Part shown: positions 8,728-18,531 of the stretch, one piece after another | Layout of the letters: every line of letters starts with the position of its first letter | Numbering within the stretch: position 1 is the stretch's first letter | Assembly: GCA_041389525.1 (NCBI GenBank) | Contig: JAWKRR010000080.1 | Coordinates: 1-27,953 of the forward strand | Reading direction: 5' to 3' | Source of the DNA: JACKFB01 sp041389525 | GTDB taxonomy: Bacteria; Myxococcota_A; UBA9042; PHBI01; JACKFB01 | DNA: 27,953 nt | The notes under the pieces: model-generated | Told to the model about the DNA's origin: nothing | The model's database searches: none | What the model saw: only the letters and a program-made list of their open reading frames with translations | Made by a program: the position numbers and the translations under genes

Positions 8728-10146
8728 ATGCAACCCAACCTCATCGCCGGCGAGTGGACCCAGGCCGACCGCGTCACGACCGTGCGCTCACCCTGGTCGG
8801 GCGAGGTGCTCGCCGAGGTCGCCGAGGCCACCGAGGCCCAGGTCGAGCGCGCCATCGCCTGCGCCCACGCCGCCCGCGCCGAGGCCGCCGCCCTGCCGAC
8901 CTGGCGCCGCGCCGAGATCTGCCGCGCCGTCGCCGACGCCATCGCCGCCCAGGCCGAACCCCTCGCCCAGACCCTGAGCGCGGAGGCCGCCAAACCCATC
9001 GACTACGCCCGCGGCGAGGTCGCGCGCGCCGTCGACACCTTCACCTTCGCCGGCGAGGAGGTCCGCTCCGCCCGCGGCGAGGTCATCCCCATGGACGCCG
9101 CCAAGCGCGCCGACGACAAGTGGGCCATGACCCGCCGCTTCCCCGCCGGCGTCGTCTCCGCCATCACCCCCTTCAACTTCCCGCTGAACCTGGTCGCCCA
9201 CAAGGTCGCCCCGGCGTTGGCCGCGGGCTGCCCTATCATCGTCAAACCGGCGGCCAGCACCACTCAGACAGCGCTCGCCCTGGCGAAGATCGTGCTGGAA
9301 GCGGGCTGGCCTCCCGCGGCCATCAGCGTCCTCAACGCGCCCCACGAGGCCCCCGCGGCCATGGTCCCCGACCCGCGCGTCGCCGTCTTGAGCTTCACCG
9401 GCAGCGACACGGTCGGCTGGCAGCTCAAGAGCCAGAGCGGCAAAAAGCGAGTCATCCTCGAGCTAGGAGGCGACGCGGCGGTCATCGTCGAACCCGACGC
9501 GCCGGACTGGGACGCGATGATCCGCAAGATCGCCGCGGGCGCCTTCGCCTACGCAGGCCAGGTCTGCATCTCCGTGCAGCGCGTGCTGGTCCACCAGGAC
9601 GTGTCCGAGCGCTTCACCGCCGACCTGCTCGCGGCCATCGACAGCCAGGTCAGAGTCGGCGCGCCCGACCAGCCCGGCGTCGTGATGAGCGCGCTCATCG
9701 ACGAGCGGGCTGTCACGAAAGTGAACGACCTCGTCGCGGGGGCCGAGGCGGCAGGCGCGCGTCGCCTCTGCGGCGGCCACCGCGAAGGCCGCCTCTTCGA
9801 CCCCATGGTCCTCACCGACGTCGCCCCCGACACGCGCCTCGCCCGCACCGAGCTCTTCGGCCCCGGCGTCATCATCGACACTTACACCGACTTCTCCGAG
9901 GCCCTCTCGCGCGTCAACCGCAGCCGCTTCGGCCTGCAAGCCGGCGTCTTCACCGCCAGAATCGACCGCGCCACCGAGGCCTTCGAGACCCTCGAGGTCG
10001 GCGCCGTCCTCATCAGCGAGGTCCCCACCTTCCGCGTCGACCACATGCCCTACGGCGGCGTCAAAGACTCCGGCCTCGGCCGCGAGGGCTTGCGCTACGC
10101 CATCGCCGACTACTCCGAAGAGCGCATGCTCGTCTTACCGCGGTAA
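8728..10146 (+). CDS. NAD(P)-dependent aldehyde dehydrogenase
   Basis: This 472-residue full-length member of the aldehyde dehydrogenase superfamily oxidises an aldehyde to its acid in the cytoplasm using NAD(P)+. Visible motifs are the cofactor-site segment ITPFNFPLNLVAHKVAPAL (about 148-166), IIVKPA, FTGSDTVG, the general base Glu245 in LELGG and the catalytic Cys280 in YAGQVCISVQRV. The C-terminal FGPGVIIDTY, FGLQAGVF and PYGGVKDSGLGREG blocks are also present. The AGQVCISVQRV form and the FTFAGEEVRSARGEVIP segment are like lactaldehyde/glyceraldehyde-type or phosphonoacetaldehyde-type enzymes rather than betaine aldehyde dehydrogenases, but the substrate cannot be fixed from sequence alone. 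It appears to be a single-gene unit. The start is supported by AAGGAGA 8 nt upstream. Confidence 0.95.
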   Translation: MQPNLIAGEWTQADRVTTVRSPWSGEVLAEVAEATEAQVERAIACAHAARAEAAALPTWRRAEICRAVADAIAAQAEPLAQTLSAEAAKPIDYARGEVARAVDTFTFAGEEVRSARGEVIPMDAAKRADDKWAMTRRFPAGVVSAITPFNFPLNLVAHKVAPALAAGCPIIVKPAASTTQTALALAKIVLEAGWPPAAISVLNAPHEAPAAMVPDPRVAVLSFTGSDTVGWQLKSQSGKKRVILELGGDAAVIVEPDAPDWDAMIRKIAAGAFAYAGQVCISVQRVLVHQDVSERFTADLLAAIDSQVRVGAPDQPGVVMSALIDERAVTKVNDLVAGAEAAGARRLCGGHREGRLFDPMVLTDVAPDTRLARTELFGPGVIIDTYTDFSEALSRVNRSRFGLQAGVFTARIDRATEAFETLEVGAVLISEVPTFRVDHMPYGGVKDSGLGREGLRYAIADYSEERMLVLPR

Positions 10147-10150
10147 GGCG
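10131..10150 (+). terminator. Palindromic hairpin at the end of the aldehyde dehydrogenase gene
   Basis: The 14-bp perfect palindrome CTTACCGCGGTAAG (10134-10147) extends to an 8-bp stem with one G-T wobble and a CGCG loop. It spans the TAA stop at 10144-10146 and lies where two genes converge (10146 and 10160). There is no T-tract, so it could serve as a weak bidirectional terminator or RNA-stabilising hairpin. Confidence 0.35.
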
Positions 10151-10159
10151 CCGCCACAC

Positions 10160-12001
10160 TCACTGGCACACGCCAGCTAGGCAGGTTTTGCCTACCGCGC
10201 AGACACTCCCGTCGGGTTTGACCGGGTGCGTGCAGCCGAGGTCCGGGTCACACCAGTTCGCCGTGCACGGGTTGTCGTCTTCGCACTCATACCAAGGCTT
10301 GTCCGCGCAGACCCCCAGCCGCATCCCGCAGGTCCGCCCCCAGAAGTCGGTTCGCACGAGCAACCCGCGCTCTGGTTCCAAGCCCGGTGTGTTCGTGCCG
10401 ACCGGGAATCCACCCACGAGTACCATGCTGCCGTCGGCGGACATCACCGCCCCGAAGAAGGCGTTGCGGTACGCGCCGGGACCAGGCCCATAGTACCGAA
10501 TCCATTCGATATTCGCCCAAGCGTCGACCTTCATGACGAAGGGATTCTCGAAGACCAGCGGCCCCGTCTGCACGTTGAGGTACTCGCGAGACTCCCCCAC
10601 CAAGATGGCACCTCCATCCACCGCCGAGATGGCCGCCAGAGGTCGCGGGAAGCTGCGCCCCCCTTCCTGCCAGGGGCTCTCAAAGTGTTGCCGTGCCACC
10701 ACGTCGCCGTCGCGGTCCACGACCTTGAGGGCGAGATAGCGGTCACCGCCGTCGTCGCCGAAACCCAAACCCTCGCTCCCCGCGAAGAGGACCCGCCGGT
10801 CCGCCACAGCCGCAGCCACCCAGAAATGTTCCGTGAACGCCTCGGGATTGAGGTCGTCCCGCAGCCACAAGACCTCGCCCGTCGTGGTGACGCGAGCGAG
10901 CGTCGGGGAGAACTTCACGCCCAACTCCGGCTCGGCAGGGGACTTGAACTCCCACCGGGCGCCGGTGACGAGAAACGACTCCGGCGTCACCCAGGCCATC
11001 GCGCGATGCCAAGACCCGCCGGTGATCTCCTCGCCTAGCCCCACGTTCCACAGCTCCTGCCCGGCTGGGTTCAAGGCCGATACGTGCCCGCCTAGCCACG
11101 TGATCGTGGTCTTTGGCGTGTCGTGCGCGCCCAGCGCGTAAATCGTACCGTCGGAATGCAACAGAACGTCGCCCACGTGGTCGGCCTGCCCTTCCACGAA
11201 GGCGCGCTCCCATTCCCGCGCCCCATCGCTGTCAAAAGTCGCCAAGGTACGGTCGGTGAAATGGTCCGCGCCGCCCTGAGAGCAGGCCACGTACTTCCCG
11301 TCGGCCCCACGAAACAGCGTCGCCGACTGCGGCGCGTGGTGCCACTGCGGCAGCGCTGAGAACTCTCGGGACCAGGTGGGGTTGAGGTCGCCGTCCAAGC
11401 GCGTAAGCAACCTCCGCCCTTGAATCACCACGAAGCCGCCCGCGCCGTCCTCGACGACAGCGTCGAAGCTCTGAGTCTCGTGCGGCTCCTCGCGCACAGT
11501 CTTGAACACCCGCCCGCCCGCGCACGGCCCGCACCCCTCAGGATTCCCCACGTACCGAGGCGGCGCGGGCGCCCACGTCTGCGGAAAGAGCGCCGGCGGC
11601 TCGTCCGGCCACGCCTCGGCCGAGCCGGCCAAGCACGCGCCGCCACCGCAGACCGAGGCGGTTGTGCAGTTATCCCCGTCATCGCAAGGCGTCCCGTCCT
11701 CGATCGGCTGAAGCGAGCAGGTCCCGACGCCGTTGGTGCAGGTCCACTTCTGGCAGTCGGGGATGACCGCGGGCTTTGCCCCGCCGCCGTCTGGTTTGAC
11801 CCCCGCGTCCGGCGCTGCGACCACGTCGGGCTCCACGGCCACGTCAGGCTGGGCGACCACGTCCGGCTTCGCGTCAGCCTCGATCGGCCCCACATCCGCG
11901 AGCACCACCACGCCCACATCGCCGCCCGTCGCAGACGAGTCCGAGCAGCCAACGCCCGCCGCCATCATCGCCCCGAGGGCCACAAAACAAGCAGCTTTCA
12001 T
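10160..12001 (-). CDS. Beta-propeller lipoprotein with Cys-rich flanking modules (tandem copy 1)
   Basis: This 613-residue predicted secreted lipoprotein starts at MKAACFVALGA with a short hydrophobic signal and Cys19 (GVGC; Gly at -3 is not the classic lipobox). Next come a Val/Asp/Ala/Pro-rich linker (about 20-78), a Cys-rich module (CQKWTCTNGVGTC, then DGTPCDDGDNCT), a region of repeated strand motifs typical of quinoprotein-like propellers (for example GAILVGES, GSMVLVGGFP), and a second Cys-rich module (DNPCTANWCDPDLGC) ending in CLAGVC. No enzyme active site is visible. The frame is open 32 codons further upstream, but I chose ATG 12001 because the paralogue downstream in the window has the same MKAA start at the same place. 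A GGGGGG run lies 3 nt before the ATG. This gene lies 88 bp after its paralogue and reads the same way. Confidence 0.88.
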   Translation of the reverse strand: MKAACFVALGAMMAAGVGCSDSSATGGDVGVVVLADVGPIEADAKPDVVAQPDVAVEPDVVAAPDAGVKPDGGGAKPAVIPDCQKWTCTNGVGTCSLQPIEDGTPCDDGDNCTTASVCGGGACLAGSAEAWPDEPPALFPQTWAPAPPRYVGNPEGCGPCAGGRVFKTVREEPHETQSFDAVVEDGAGGFVVIQGRRLLTRLDGDLNPTWSREFSALPQWHHAPQSATLFRGADGKYVACSQGGADHFTDRTLATFDSDGAREWERAFVEGQADHVGDVLLHSDGTIYALGAHDTPKTTITWLGGHVSALNPAGQELWNVGLGEEITGGSWHRAMAWVTPESFLVTGARWEFKSPAEPELGVKFSPTLARVTTTGEVLWLRDDLNPEAFTEHFWVAAAVADRRVLFAGSEGLGFGDDGGDRYLALKVVDRDGDVVARQHFESPWQEGGRSFPRPLAAISAVDGGAILVGESREYLNVQTGPLVFENPFVMKVDAWANIEWIRYYGPGPGAYRNAFFGAVMSADGSMVLVGGFPVGTNTPGLEPERGLLVRTDFWGRTCGMRLGVCADKPWYECEDDNPCTANWCDPDLGCTHPVKPDGSVCAVGKTCLAGVCQ

Positions 12002-12025
12002 CTGCCCCCCAGAGCCCCGCGCGGG

Positions 12026-12048
12026 CTGGCTTATCCTCCACCCTACAC
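12026..12048 (-). promoter_or_regulatory. Upstream block shared with the paralogue (probable promoter/leader)
   Basis: These 23 bp match 13995-14017 with one difference. On the minus strand the block contains TGTAGGGTGGAGGAT, whose TAGGGT (12040-12045) could be a TAnnnT-type -10 element 38 nt before ATG 12001. Its distance from the start codon is the same in both copies. Confidence 0.4.
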
Positions 12049-12089
12049 TGCCCGAAATCCTCTCTCTAGCTTCGCCTCGTCGCCACAGA

Positions 12090-13970
12090 CTACTCACAAA
12101 CCCCGCTCACGCAGGTCTTCCCGACTCCGCACACGCTCCCGTCGGGCCGCGCCGGATGCGTGCAGCCGAGGTCCGGGTCACACCAGTTCGCCGTGCACGG
12201 GTTGTCGTCTTCGCAATCCTGCCACGGCTTGTCCGCGCAGACCCCCAGCCGCATCCCGCAGGTCCGCCCCCAGAAGTCGGTGTGGACGATGAGCCCGCGC
12301 TCGGGCTCTAGGTTGGCCGTGTTGCCGGCTCCGGTGGGAAATGAGCCCACGAAGGTCAGGCTCCCGTCGGCGGACGAGACCGCGCCAGTGAACCGGCTAG
12401 GGTAGCCGAGGGGACCGGGCCCGAAGTAGCGGATCCAGTCGATGTTTCCCCAGGCGTCCACCTTCATGGCGAAGGGGAAATGCGTCGGCGCCGGATTGGC
12501 GGGGTCAAAGACGTGCCCGCGGATTTCACCCACTAGAATCGCGCCCTTATCCACGGTTGAGCTTGCGGCCAGGGCCACCGGATGGGCCTCGGGGCTCTGC
12601 GCCGAGGGCGTGGTCAGCCTCGAACGGCTGATCGCGAGCCCGTCCTCATCGACCACCTTCACCGTCACGTAGCGCAGGACCGCACCGGGGTTCTCGGCAT
12701 CTGGGCGGTCCTCGCCGCCAACGAAGAGGACACGGCGACTCCCTACCGGCGCCGCCAGATGGTACGAGTCGATGATCGCGTCCGGCGCGCTGTCGTCCCG
12801 CGACCACAGGACCTCGCCGCTGGTCGTTAACCGTGCAACCACGGGGAATCCGGGGACTCCCTCGTTCGGCGAGGGGGCCTCCAGAAGCGAGTACTCGATA
12901 TAGGTGACGAGCGCGGAGTCTGCCGTCACCCACGCCATCGCGTGGTGCCACACGTCCCGATGCAGGTTTGTACCCACCCCGACGCTCCAAAGCGGCTCAC
13001 CGGCCGCGCTGATGGCAGAGAAGTGGCCGCCGTAGCCCGAGTAGCTGGGCTCCGATGTCGGGCGCGTTCCGAATGTGTAGATCGTGCCGTCGGGGTGTAG
13101 CAGCGACCGCGCGGCGTAGTCGGCGTCGCCCTCGATGGACGTCTTCTCCCACTGGCGCACCCCGTCGGGGCCGTAGCTCGCCAGCCACACGCCCGAAAGG
13201 CCAGCGGAGCCCGTTCCTTGTACAGCCGCGAAGTAGCCGCCGTTCGCCGTCCGCATCAGCGTCGCAGGCCGCGGCGAGTGAAAGAGCTGGGGCAACGCGC
13301 TCAGCTCCTCAGACCACGTCGGGTTGAAGCCCGAGTCCAACCCAGTCAGCAAGCGCCGGCCCTGCAGCACCACGAAGCCGCCCTCTCCGTCCTCGGCGAC
13401 GGCGTCCAGCGCCTGTGACTCGTGCGGCCCATCCGACACGGTCTTGAACACCCGCCCGCCTGGGCAAGCGCCGCAGCCATCAGGCTTCCCCACGAACTGA
13501 GGCGGCCCGGGCGGCCACGTCTGCGGAAAGAGCGCCGGCGGTTCGTCCGGCCACGCATCCACCGACCCGGCCAAGCACGCGCCGCCGTCGCACACCGACC
13601 CGAGCGTGCAGCTGTCGCCGTCATCGCAAGGCGTCCCGTCCTCAAGCGGCTGCAGCGAGCAGGTCCCGACGCCGTTGGTGCACGTCCACTTCTGGCACTC
13701 GGGGATGACCGCCGGCTTCGTCCCGCCGCCGTCGGGCTTGGCCACCGCGTCAGGCTTGGCCACCGCGTCAGGGCTCGCGACCGCGTCGGCCTTGGCGTCC
13801 AGCGCGTCAGGAGCCTCCGCGTCCTCGCTGGGCCCGACGTCCAGCACCGACGCGCCGCCGGTCTCCGCGTCGCTCCCGGTCCCGGTCTCGCCGGCCGCCT
13901 CCGACGGTTCGGCGCAACCAAAACCGATCGCCACAACCGCCCCGAGGGCCACCAGATAAGCAGCTTTCAT
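12090..13970 (-). CDS. Beta-propeller lipoprotein with Cys-rich flanking modules (tandem copy 2)
   Basis: This 626-residue paralogue of the 10160-12001 gene has the same architecture: signal peptide with MKAAYLVALGA and Cys19 (GFGC), an Asp/Ala/Pro-rich linker containing 18-bp DNA repeats, an N-terminal Cys-rich module (CQKWTCTNGVGTC), a propeller-like central region (GAILVGEIRG, GSLTFVGSFP) and a C-terminal Cys-rich module ending CVSGVC. The function is unknown, and surface display is inferred from the lipoprotein signal. The frame runs open far upstream into the ABC transporter region, which is a GC-rich artefact. An upstream in-frame ATG (MSQSWHRSGG) sits in the shared leader but is ATA in the paralogue, so ATG 13970 is preferred. 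GGGGG lies 4 nt before it. Confidence 0.88.
   Translation of the reverse strand: MKAAYLVALGAVVAIGFGCAEPSEAAGETGTGSDAETGGASVLDVGPSEDAEAPDALDAKADAVASPDAVAKPDAVAKPDGGGTKPAVIPECQKWTCTNGVGTCSLQPLEDGTPCDDGDSCTLGSVCDGGACLAGSVDAWPDEPPALFPQTWPPGPPQFVGKPDGCGACPGGRVFKTVSDGPHESQALDAVAEDGEGGFVVLQGRRLLTGLDSGFNPTWSEELSALPQLFHSPRPATLMRTANGGYFAAVQGTGSAGLSGVWLASYGPDGVRQWEKTSIEGDADYAARSLLHPDGTIYTFGTRPTSEPSYSGYGGHFSAISAAGEPLWSVGVGTNLHRDVWHHAMAWVTADSALVTYIEYSLLEAPSPNEGVPGFPVVARLTTSGEVLWSRDDSAPDAIIDSYHLAAPVGSRRVLFVGGEDRPDAENPGAVLRYVTVKVVDEDGLAISRSRLTTPSAQSPEAHPVALAASSTVDKGAILVGEIRGHVFDPANPAPTHFPFAMKVDAWGNIDWIRYFGPGPLGYPSRFTGAVSSADGSLTFVGSFPTGAGNTANLEPERGLIVHTDFWGRTCGMRLGVCADKPWQDCEDDNPCTANWCDPDLGCTHPARPDGSVCGVGKTCVSGVCE
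13731..13784 (-). repeat. Three tandem 18-bp repeats in the lipoprotein linker
   Basis: Units 13731-13748, 13749-13766 and 13767-13784 are imperfect copies of GTCAGGCTTGGCCACCGC (plus strand). They encode a repeated hexapeptide of the AVAKPD type on the minus strand. The first two units differ by one base. The paralogue has only a degenerate form of this repeat, so linker length probably varies by slippage. Confidence 0.8.
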
Positions 13971-13994
13971 ATCGCCCCCAGAGCGGTGCCAGGA

Positions 13995-14017
13995 CTGGCT
14001 CATCCTCCACCCTACAC
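13995..14017 (-). promoter_or_regulatory. Upstream block shared with the paralogue (probable promoter/leader)
   Basis: This is the second copy of the block at 12026-12048 (22 of 23 bp identical). TAGGGT at 14009-14014 on the minus strand could be a -10 element 38 nt before ATG 13970. Beyond this block a GCTAG motif is also shared by the two upstream regions. Confidence 0.4.
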
Positions 14018-14037
14018 GGCGCGAGATCCGTTCGCTA

Positions 14038-14058
14038 GCGCGGGCGCGCCACCCGCGC
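14038..14058 (-). terminator. GC-rich hairpin after the ABC transporter gene
   Basis: GCGCGGG (14038-14044) and CCCGCGC (14052-14058) form a 7-bp all-GC stem with a 7-nt loop. It lies 41 bp after the stop of the leftward ABC transporter and before the promoter block of the next lipoprotein gene. It lacks a T-tract. Confidence 0.35.
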
Positions 14059-14098
14059 GCTTTCGGGCGCCGCGAGGCCCAAACGCCCAGGCCGCGTC

Positions 14099-15943
<1,845 letters not shown>

Positions 15944-15991
15944 CGGCGGAGCCTACGCGCCGGGCGGCGGCGAGTCACGGCCCCTGGCGCG

Positions 15992-16732
15992 CTAGAGCCC
16001 CAGCTCGGCCCGAAGCGCGCTCAAAAACCCAGCAATTCGCTTGGCGTTTGCGCCCAAGTCGCCCTTGCCGACCCGCGACCGCGAGCGCACGTCCACCGCG
16101 ACCTTGCCGCCTGGCGCCTCGCCCACCCGCACCACCACGTCGTCCTGAAAGCGGAAGAGCCGGCTGGTCGCCACCGCCTCGATGCGCCCGCCCTCCCAGT
16201 CGACGTGGTGCACGTCCAGCCCCATCGCCCTCGCCGCCTTCTCGGCCGCCGTCATCACCTCGGCCCGCGGCCGCTCGGTCACCAGGCTGCCAAGCTCCGG
16301 ATAGCCCGCCCGCACTATCGCCGAGAACTCCGCCGGCCACGCCAGGTCCACGCCGTCGAGCCCTGCCAAGCGCCGCGCAGCGTCAAAGGCCGGCGGGTCG
16401 ACCGTGTCGGTGCTGACGTCGTTGATCACCGGGAGACCCGCGCTCTGCCCCACGATGGCGCCGACCACCACCAGCGGCAGCCCCGCGGTCAAGAGCGGCA
16501 TCCACGCCCGATGCCGCGGCCCGCGCACCAGCAACACCACCGCCGCCAGCAGCGCCACCACCGCGCAGAGCAGCGCCGGCCCCAGCATCTGGAACGCCAC
16601 CAGCGGTGACACCAGCCCGCTCATCGCCAGCACCGGCGCCGCCACGAACAGCGCAGCCGCCAGAGGCCCCAAGCGCCGCGCCACCGCCTCAGCGCGGCGC
16701 GCCGTACTTCCCAACGGCGCTTCCAATTTCAT
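15992..16732 (-). CDS. DUF1499 domain-containing membrane protein
   Basis: This 246-residue protein has an N-terminal hydrophobic region (about three membrane segments, for example PLAAALFVAAPVLAMSGLV and LLCAVVALLAAVVLLV) followed by a DUF1499 domain. The domain's hallmarks are present: INDVSTDTVDPPAF at its start, then VDWEGGRIEAVATSRLFRFQDDVVVRV, and VDVRSRSRVGKGDLGANAKRI near the end. The molecular role of DUF1499 is unknown. ATG 16732 was chosen because GAGGAG lies 6 nt upstream; a GTG at 16762 is in frame but lacks such a site. The ABC transporter follows 48 bp downstream. The gene diverges from the lipoprotein gene at 16877. Confidence 0.88.
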   Translation of the reverse strand: MKLEAPLGSTARRAEAVARRLGPLAAALFVAAPVLAMSGLVSPLVAFQMLGPALLCAVVALLAAVVLLVRGPRHRAWMPLLTAGLPLVVVGAIVGQSAGLPVINDVSTDTVDPPAFDAARRLAGLDGVDLAWPAEFSAIVRAGYPELGSLVTERPRAEVMTAAEKAARAMGLDVHHVDWEGGRIEAVATSRLFRFQDDVVVRVGEAPGGKVAVDVRSRSRVGKGDLGANAKRIAGFLSALRAELGL

Positions 16733-16799
16733 CGATGGCTCCTCGCTATCCGCGATGTTCACGCCCGCGTCCCGCTCTGTTAACGCGCCGCGACGCCGA

Positions 16800-16829
16800 T
16801 TGACAGCCCGCGCTCCAGGCTCCTACGCT
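16800..16829 (+). promoter_or_regulatory. Sigma-70-type promoter for the 16877 lipoprotein gene
   Basis: TTGACA (16800-16805) is a perfect -35 element. It is followed after 18 bp by TACGCT (16824-16829), a TAnnnT -10 element. The promoter lies 47 nt before ATG 16877 in the 144-bp gap between divergent genes. It is the best promoter in the window. Confidence 0.55.
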
Positions 16830-16865
16830 GTCAGCATCCCTCAAGCCGAAATGCCCGCGCCGCCC

Positions 16866-16870
16866 AGGAG
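16866..16870 (+). promoter_or_regulatory. Ribosome-binding site for the 16877 lipoprotein
   Basis: AGGAG with 6-nt spacing to ATG 16877 confirms the start and the signal peptide reading. Confidence 0.7.
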
Positions 16871-16876
16871 CAATCC

Positions 16877-17842
16877 ATGAAGCTCACCCCCGTCATCATT
16901 GCGCTCTCCGCCCTCGTGGCGGCCTGCGCCTCCTCCGGCGACTCCCCCACCGGCACCCTCCGCGCACCCCTGGTCTTCCCCGGCCCCGATCACGGCGTCA
17001 CCGACATCGGCTACGTGGTCGTCCACGCCTCCGAGACCTGCGCCGGCACGCCCATCGCCACGGCCACGCGCCCCATCGAGGCCGAGCCGCTGCCGATTCA
17101 CCTCGAAGGCGACCCGCCCGGCGGCGACGCTCACCCCTTCGGCGACGCCCTCTTCGTGCTGCCCCCCGGCGACTACCGCGTCTGCGCCACGCCGCTGCTC
17201 GCCGACGGCTCCCCCTCGCCCGACTGCGCCGCCGTCGAGGGCACCGCGACCGTCATCGCCGAGGTCACCGTCGAGATCGTGCTGATCTCCCAGTGCGACG
17301 GCGACCCCACCGGCGCCCTGGACATCGTCACCGCGCTCAACGACCCGCCGCATATCGACGGCCTCGGCCTCGACCCCAGCAAGTTCAGCGAGAACTGCGC
17401 CCCCGTCACCATGAACGTCTCGGCGTCCGACCCCAACGGCGACACCCTCGGCTACACCTGGACCCTGCTGTCGGCCCCCGCCGGCCAGACCGCGACCCTG
17501 ACCGACCTCGGCGCCGGCTCGGGCGTCTTCGAGGCGACCGGCCCCGGCGCCTACTCGGTCCAGGTCGTCGTCGACGACGGCCACGGCGCCACCGCCTCGC
17601 TGACCTTCCCCATCCACGTCAGCGGTGACTGCGGCGTACCGCCCGGCGGCACCTGCCCGGCCACGGCCCCCGACCCGAACGGCGCCTGCACCGACGAGGG
17701 CTTGGTCTGCGACTACGGCCAGGAGTGCTGCTGCGGCGAGTGCTTCTCGTCCTTCGTCTGCGAGTGCAGCGCGGGCGGCTGGGCCTGCTTCTTCACCGAC
17801 GCCTGCTTCATCCCGTCCTGCGACGGGACCTCCAACCCGTAG
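16877..17842 (+). CDS. Secreted lipoprotein with Ig/PKD-like domain and Cys-rich C-terminus
   Basis: This 321-residue predicted lipoprotein has signal MKLTPVIIALSALVAAC with a classic lipobox (VAAC, Cys17). Residues about 25-150 form a beta-rich region of unknown family. Residues about 165-255 resemble a PKD/Ig-like fold (VSASDPNGDTLGYTWTLLS, then YSVQVVVDDGHGATASLTF), of the kind often found in Myxococcota surface proteins. The last 65 residues are rich in cysteine (CDYGQECCCGECFSSFVCEC), suggesting disulfide bonding outside the cytoplasm. No catalytic motif is visible. The start is fixed by AGGAG 6 nt before the ATG. It has its own promoter and converges on the ankyrin gene with 17 bp between stop codons. 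Confidence 0.88.
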   Translation: MKLTPVIIALSALVAACASSGDSPTGTLRAPLVFPGPDHGVTDIGYVVVHASETCAGTPIATATRPIEAEPLPIHLEGDPPGGDAHPFGDALFVLPPGDYRVCATPLLADGSPSPDCAAVEGTATVIAEVTVEIVLISQCDGDPTGALDIVTALNDPPHIDGLGLDPSKFSENCAPVTMNVSASDPNGDTLGYTWTLLSAPAGQTATLTDLGAGSGVFEATGPGAYSVQVVVDDGHGATASLTFPIHVSGDCGVPPGGTCPATAPDPNGACTDEGLVCDYGQECCCGECFSSFVCECSAGGWACFFTDACFIPSCDGTSNP

Positions 17843-17859
17843 CCGCCGATCTCGGGCGG
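17843..17859. terminator. Short hairpin between convergent genes
   Basis: CCGCC (17843-17847) and GGCGG (17855-17859) form a 5-bp stem exactly filling the gap between the stop codons at 17842 and 17860. It is followed on the plus strand by TTATTCTT. It could terminate both genes, but the stem is short. Confidence 0.3.
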
Positions 17860-18531
17860 TTATTCTTCGGCGCGCCTGAGGATCTCCGGCCGCCGGTAGG
17901 CTTCGGCCAGCGACCGCGCGCTCACGCCGCTGGACGTCGCGTGGTCCGGGTCCGCACCCGCGTTCAGCAGCGCGCGCACCGTCGCCGGGTCGCCGGCCCC
18001 GATCGCCGCGATGAGCGCCGTCTGCCCGCCGCTGTCCTGGGCGTCCACGGGCTGGCCCCGCCCCAAGAAAACCTCGACGCAGCCTGCCTTCCCGACGCGC
18101 GCGGCGTGGTGAAAGAGGCGCACGCGAGTCTGCTCGCTCAGCCCGCTCGCCGAGGCCAGCAGCCGCTCGAGCGCTCCGGCGTGGCCTGCGTCGATCGCCG
18201 CCTCCATGGCCAGCGCCGCGACCAGCCCGTCCGCCGCGACGCCCTCGGGCACCGCGCCCGCCTGCGCCGCCACGACCAGCGGGTGCACGGGGGCGGCGAC
18301 CTCGAAGCGCGTGTCCCAGCGCGGCGCCTCGCCGTCCGACACGTCGTAGGAGCGCACGACGTCGGGCGCCTCCGCTTGCCGAAAGAAGTACCCGGTCACC
18401 CCGTCGTAGCGGCTCCACGCGATCTGCCAGCACACCAAGAGCTCGCCCCGCGAGAACCTGTCGCGCATCGCGTCGAGGTCCGCCCGCACCCGCAGGGTCA
18501 CCCCGAAGGCGAAGGGGCCGGCCTCGCTCAC
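17860..18531 (-). CDS. Ankyrin-repeat protein, translationally coupled to the spermidine synthase-like gene
   Basis: This 223-residue cytoplasmic-looking protein has a unique N-terminal domain (about 1-80, starting VSEAGPFAFGVTLRVRADL and including a Trp/Tyr-rich stretch WSRYDGVTGYFF) that I do not recognise. Ankyrin-like repeats follow (about 95-205), the clearest being GGQTALIAAIGAGDPATVRALLNAGADPD. The GTG start at 18531 overlaps the TGA of the upstream gene (GTGA), so expression is tied to that gene. The frame is open far upstream, antisense to nothing real, as is common at this GC content. Ankyrin repeats mediate protein binding; a partner may be the upstream membrane enzyme (inference). 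Confidence 0.82.
   Translation of the reverse strand: MSEAGPFAFGVTLRVRADLDAMRDRFSRGELLVCWQIAWSRYDGVTGYFFRQAEAPDVVRSYDVSDGEAPRWDTRFEVAAPVHPLVVAAQAGAVPEGVAADGLVAALAMEAAIDAGHAGALERLLASASGLSEQTRVRLFHHAARVGKAGCVEVFLGRGQPVDAQDSGGQTALIAAIGAGDPATVRALLNAGADPDHATSSGVSARSLAEAYRRPEILRRAEE

Noticed and set aside
8754..10493. 579-codon open frame inside the aldehyde dehydrogenase in another frame
   Set aside because: It is an Arg-rich out-of-frame reading of the dehydrogenase gene with no recognisable motif.
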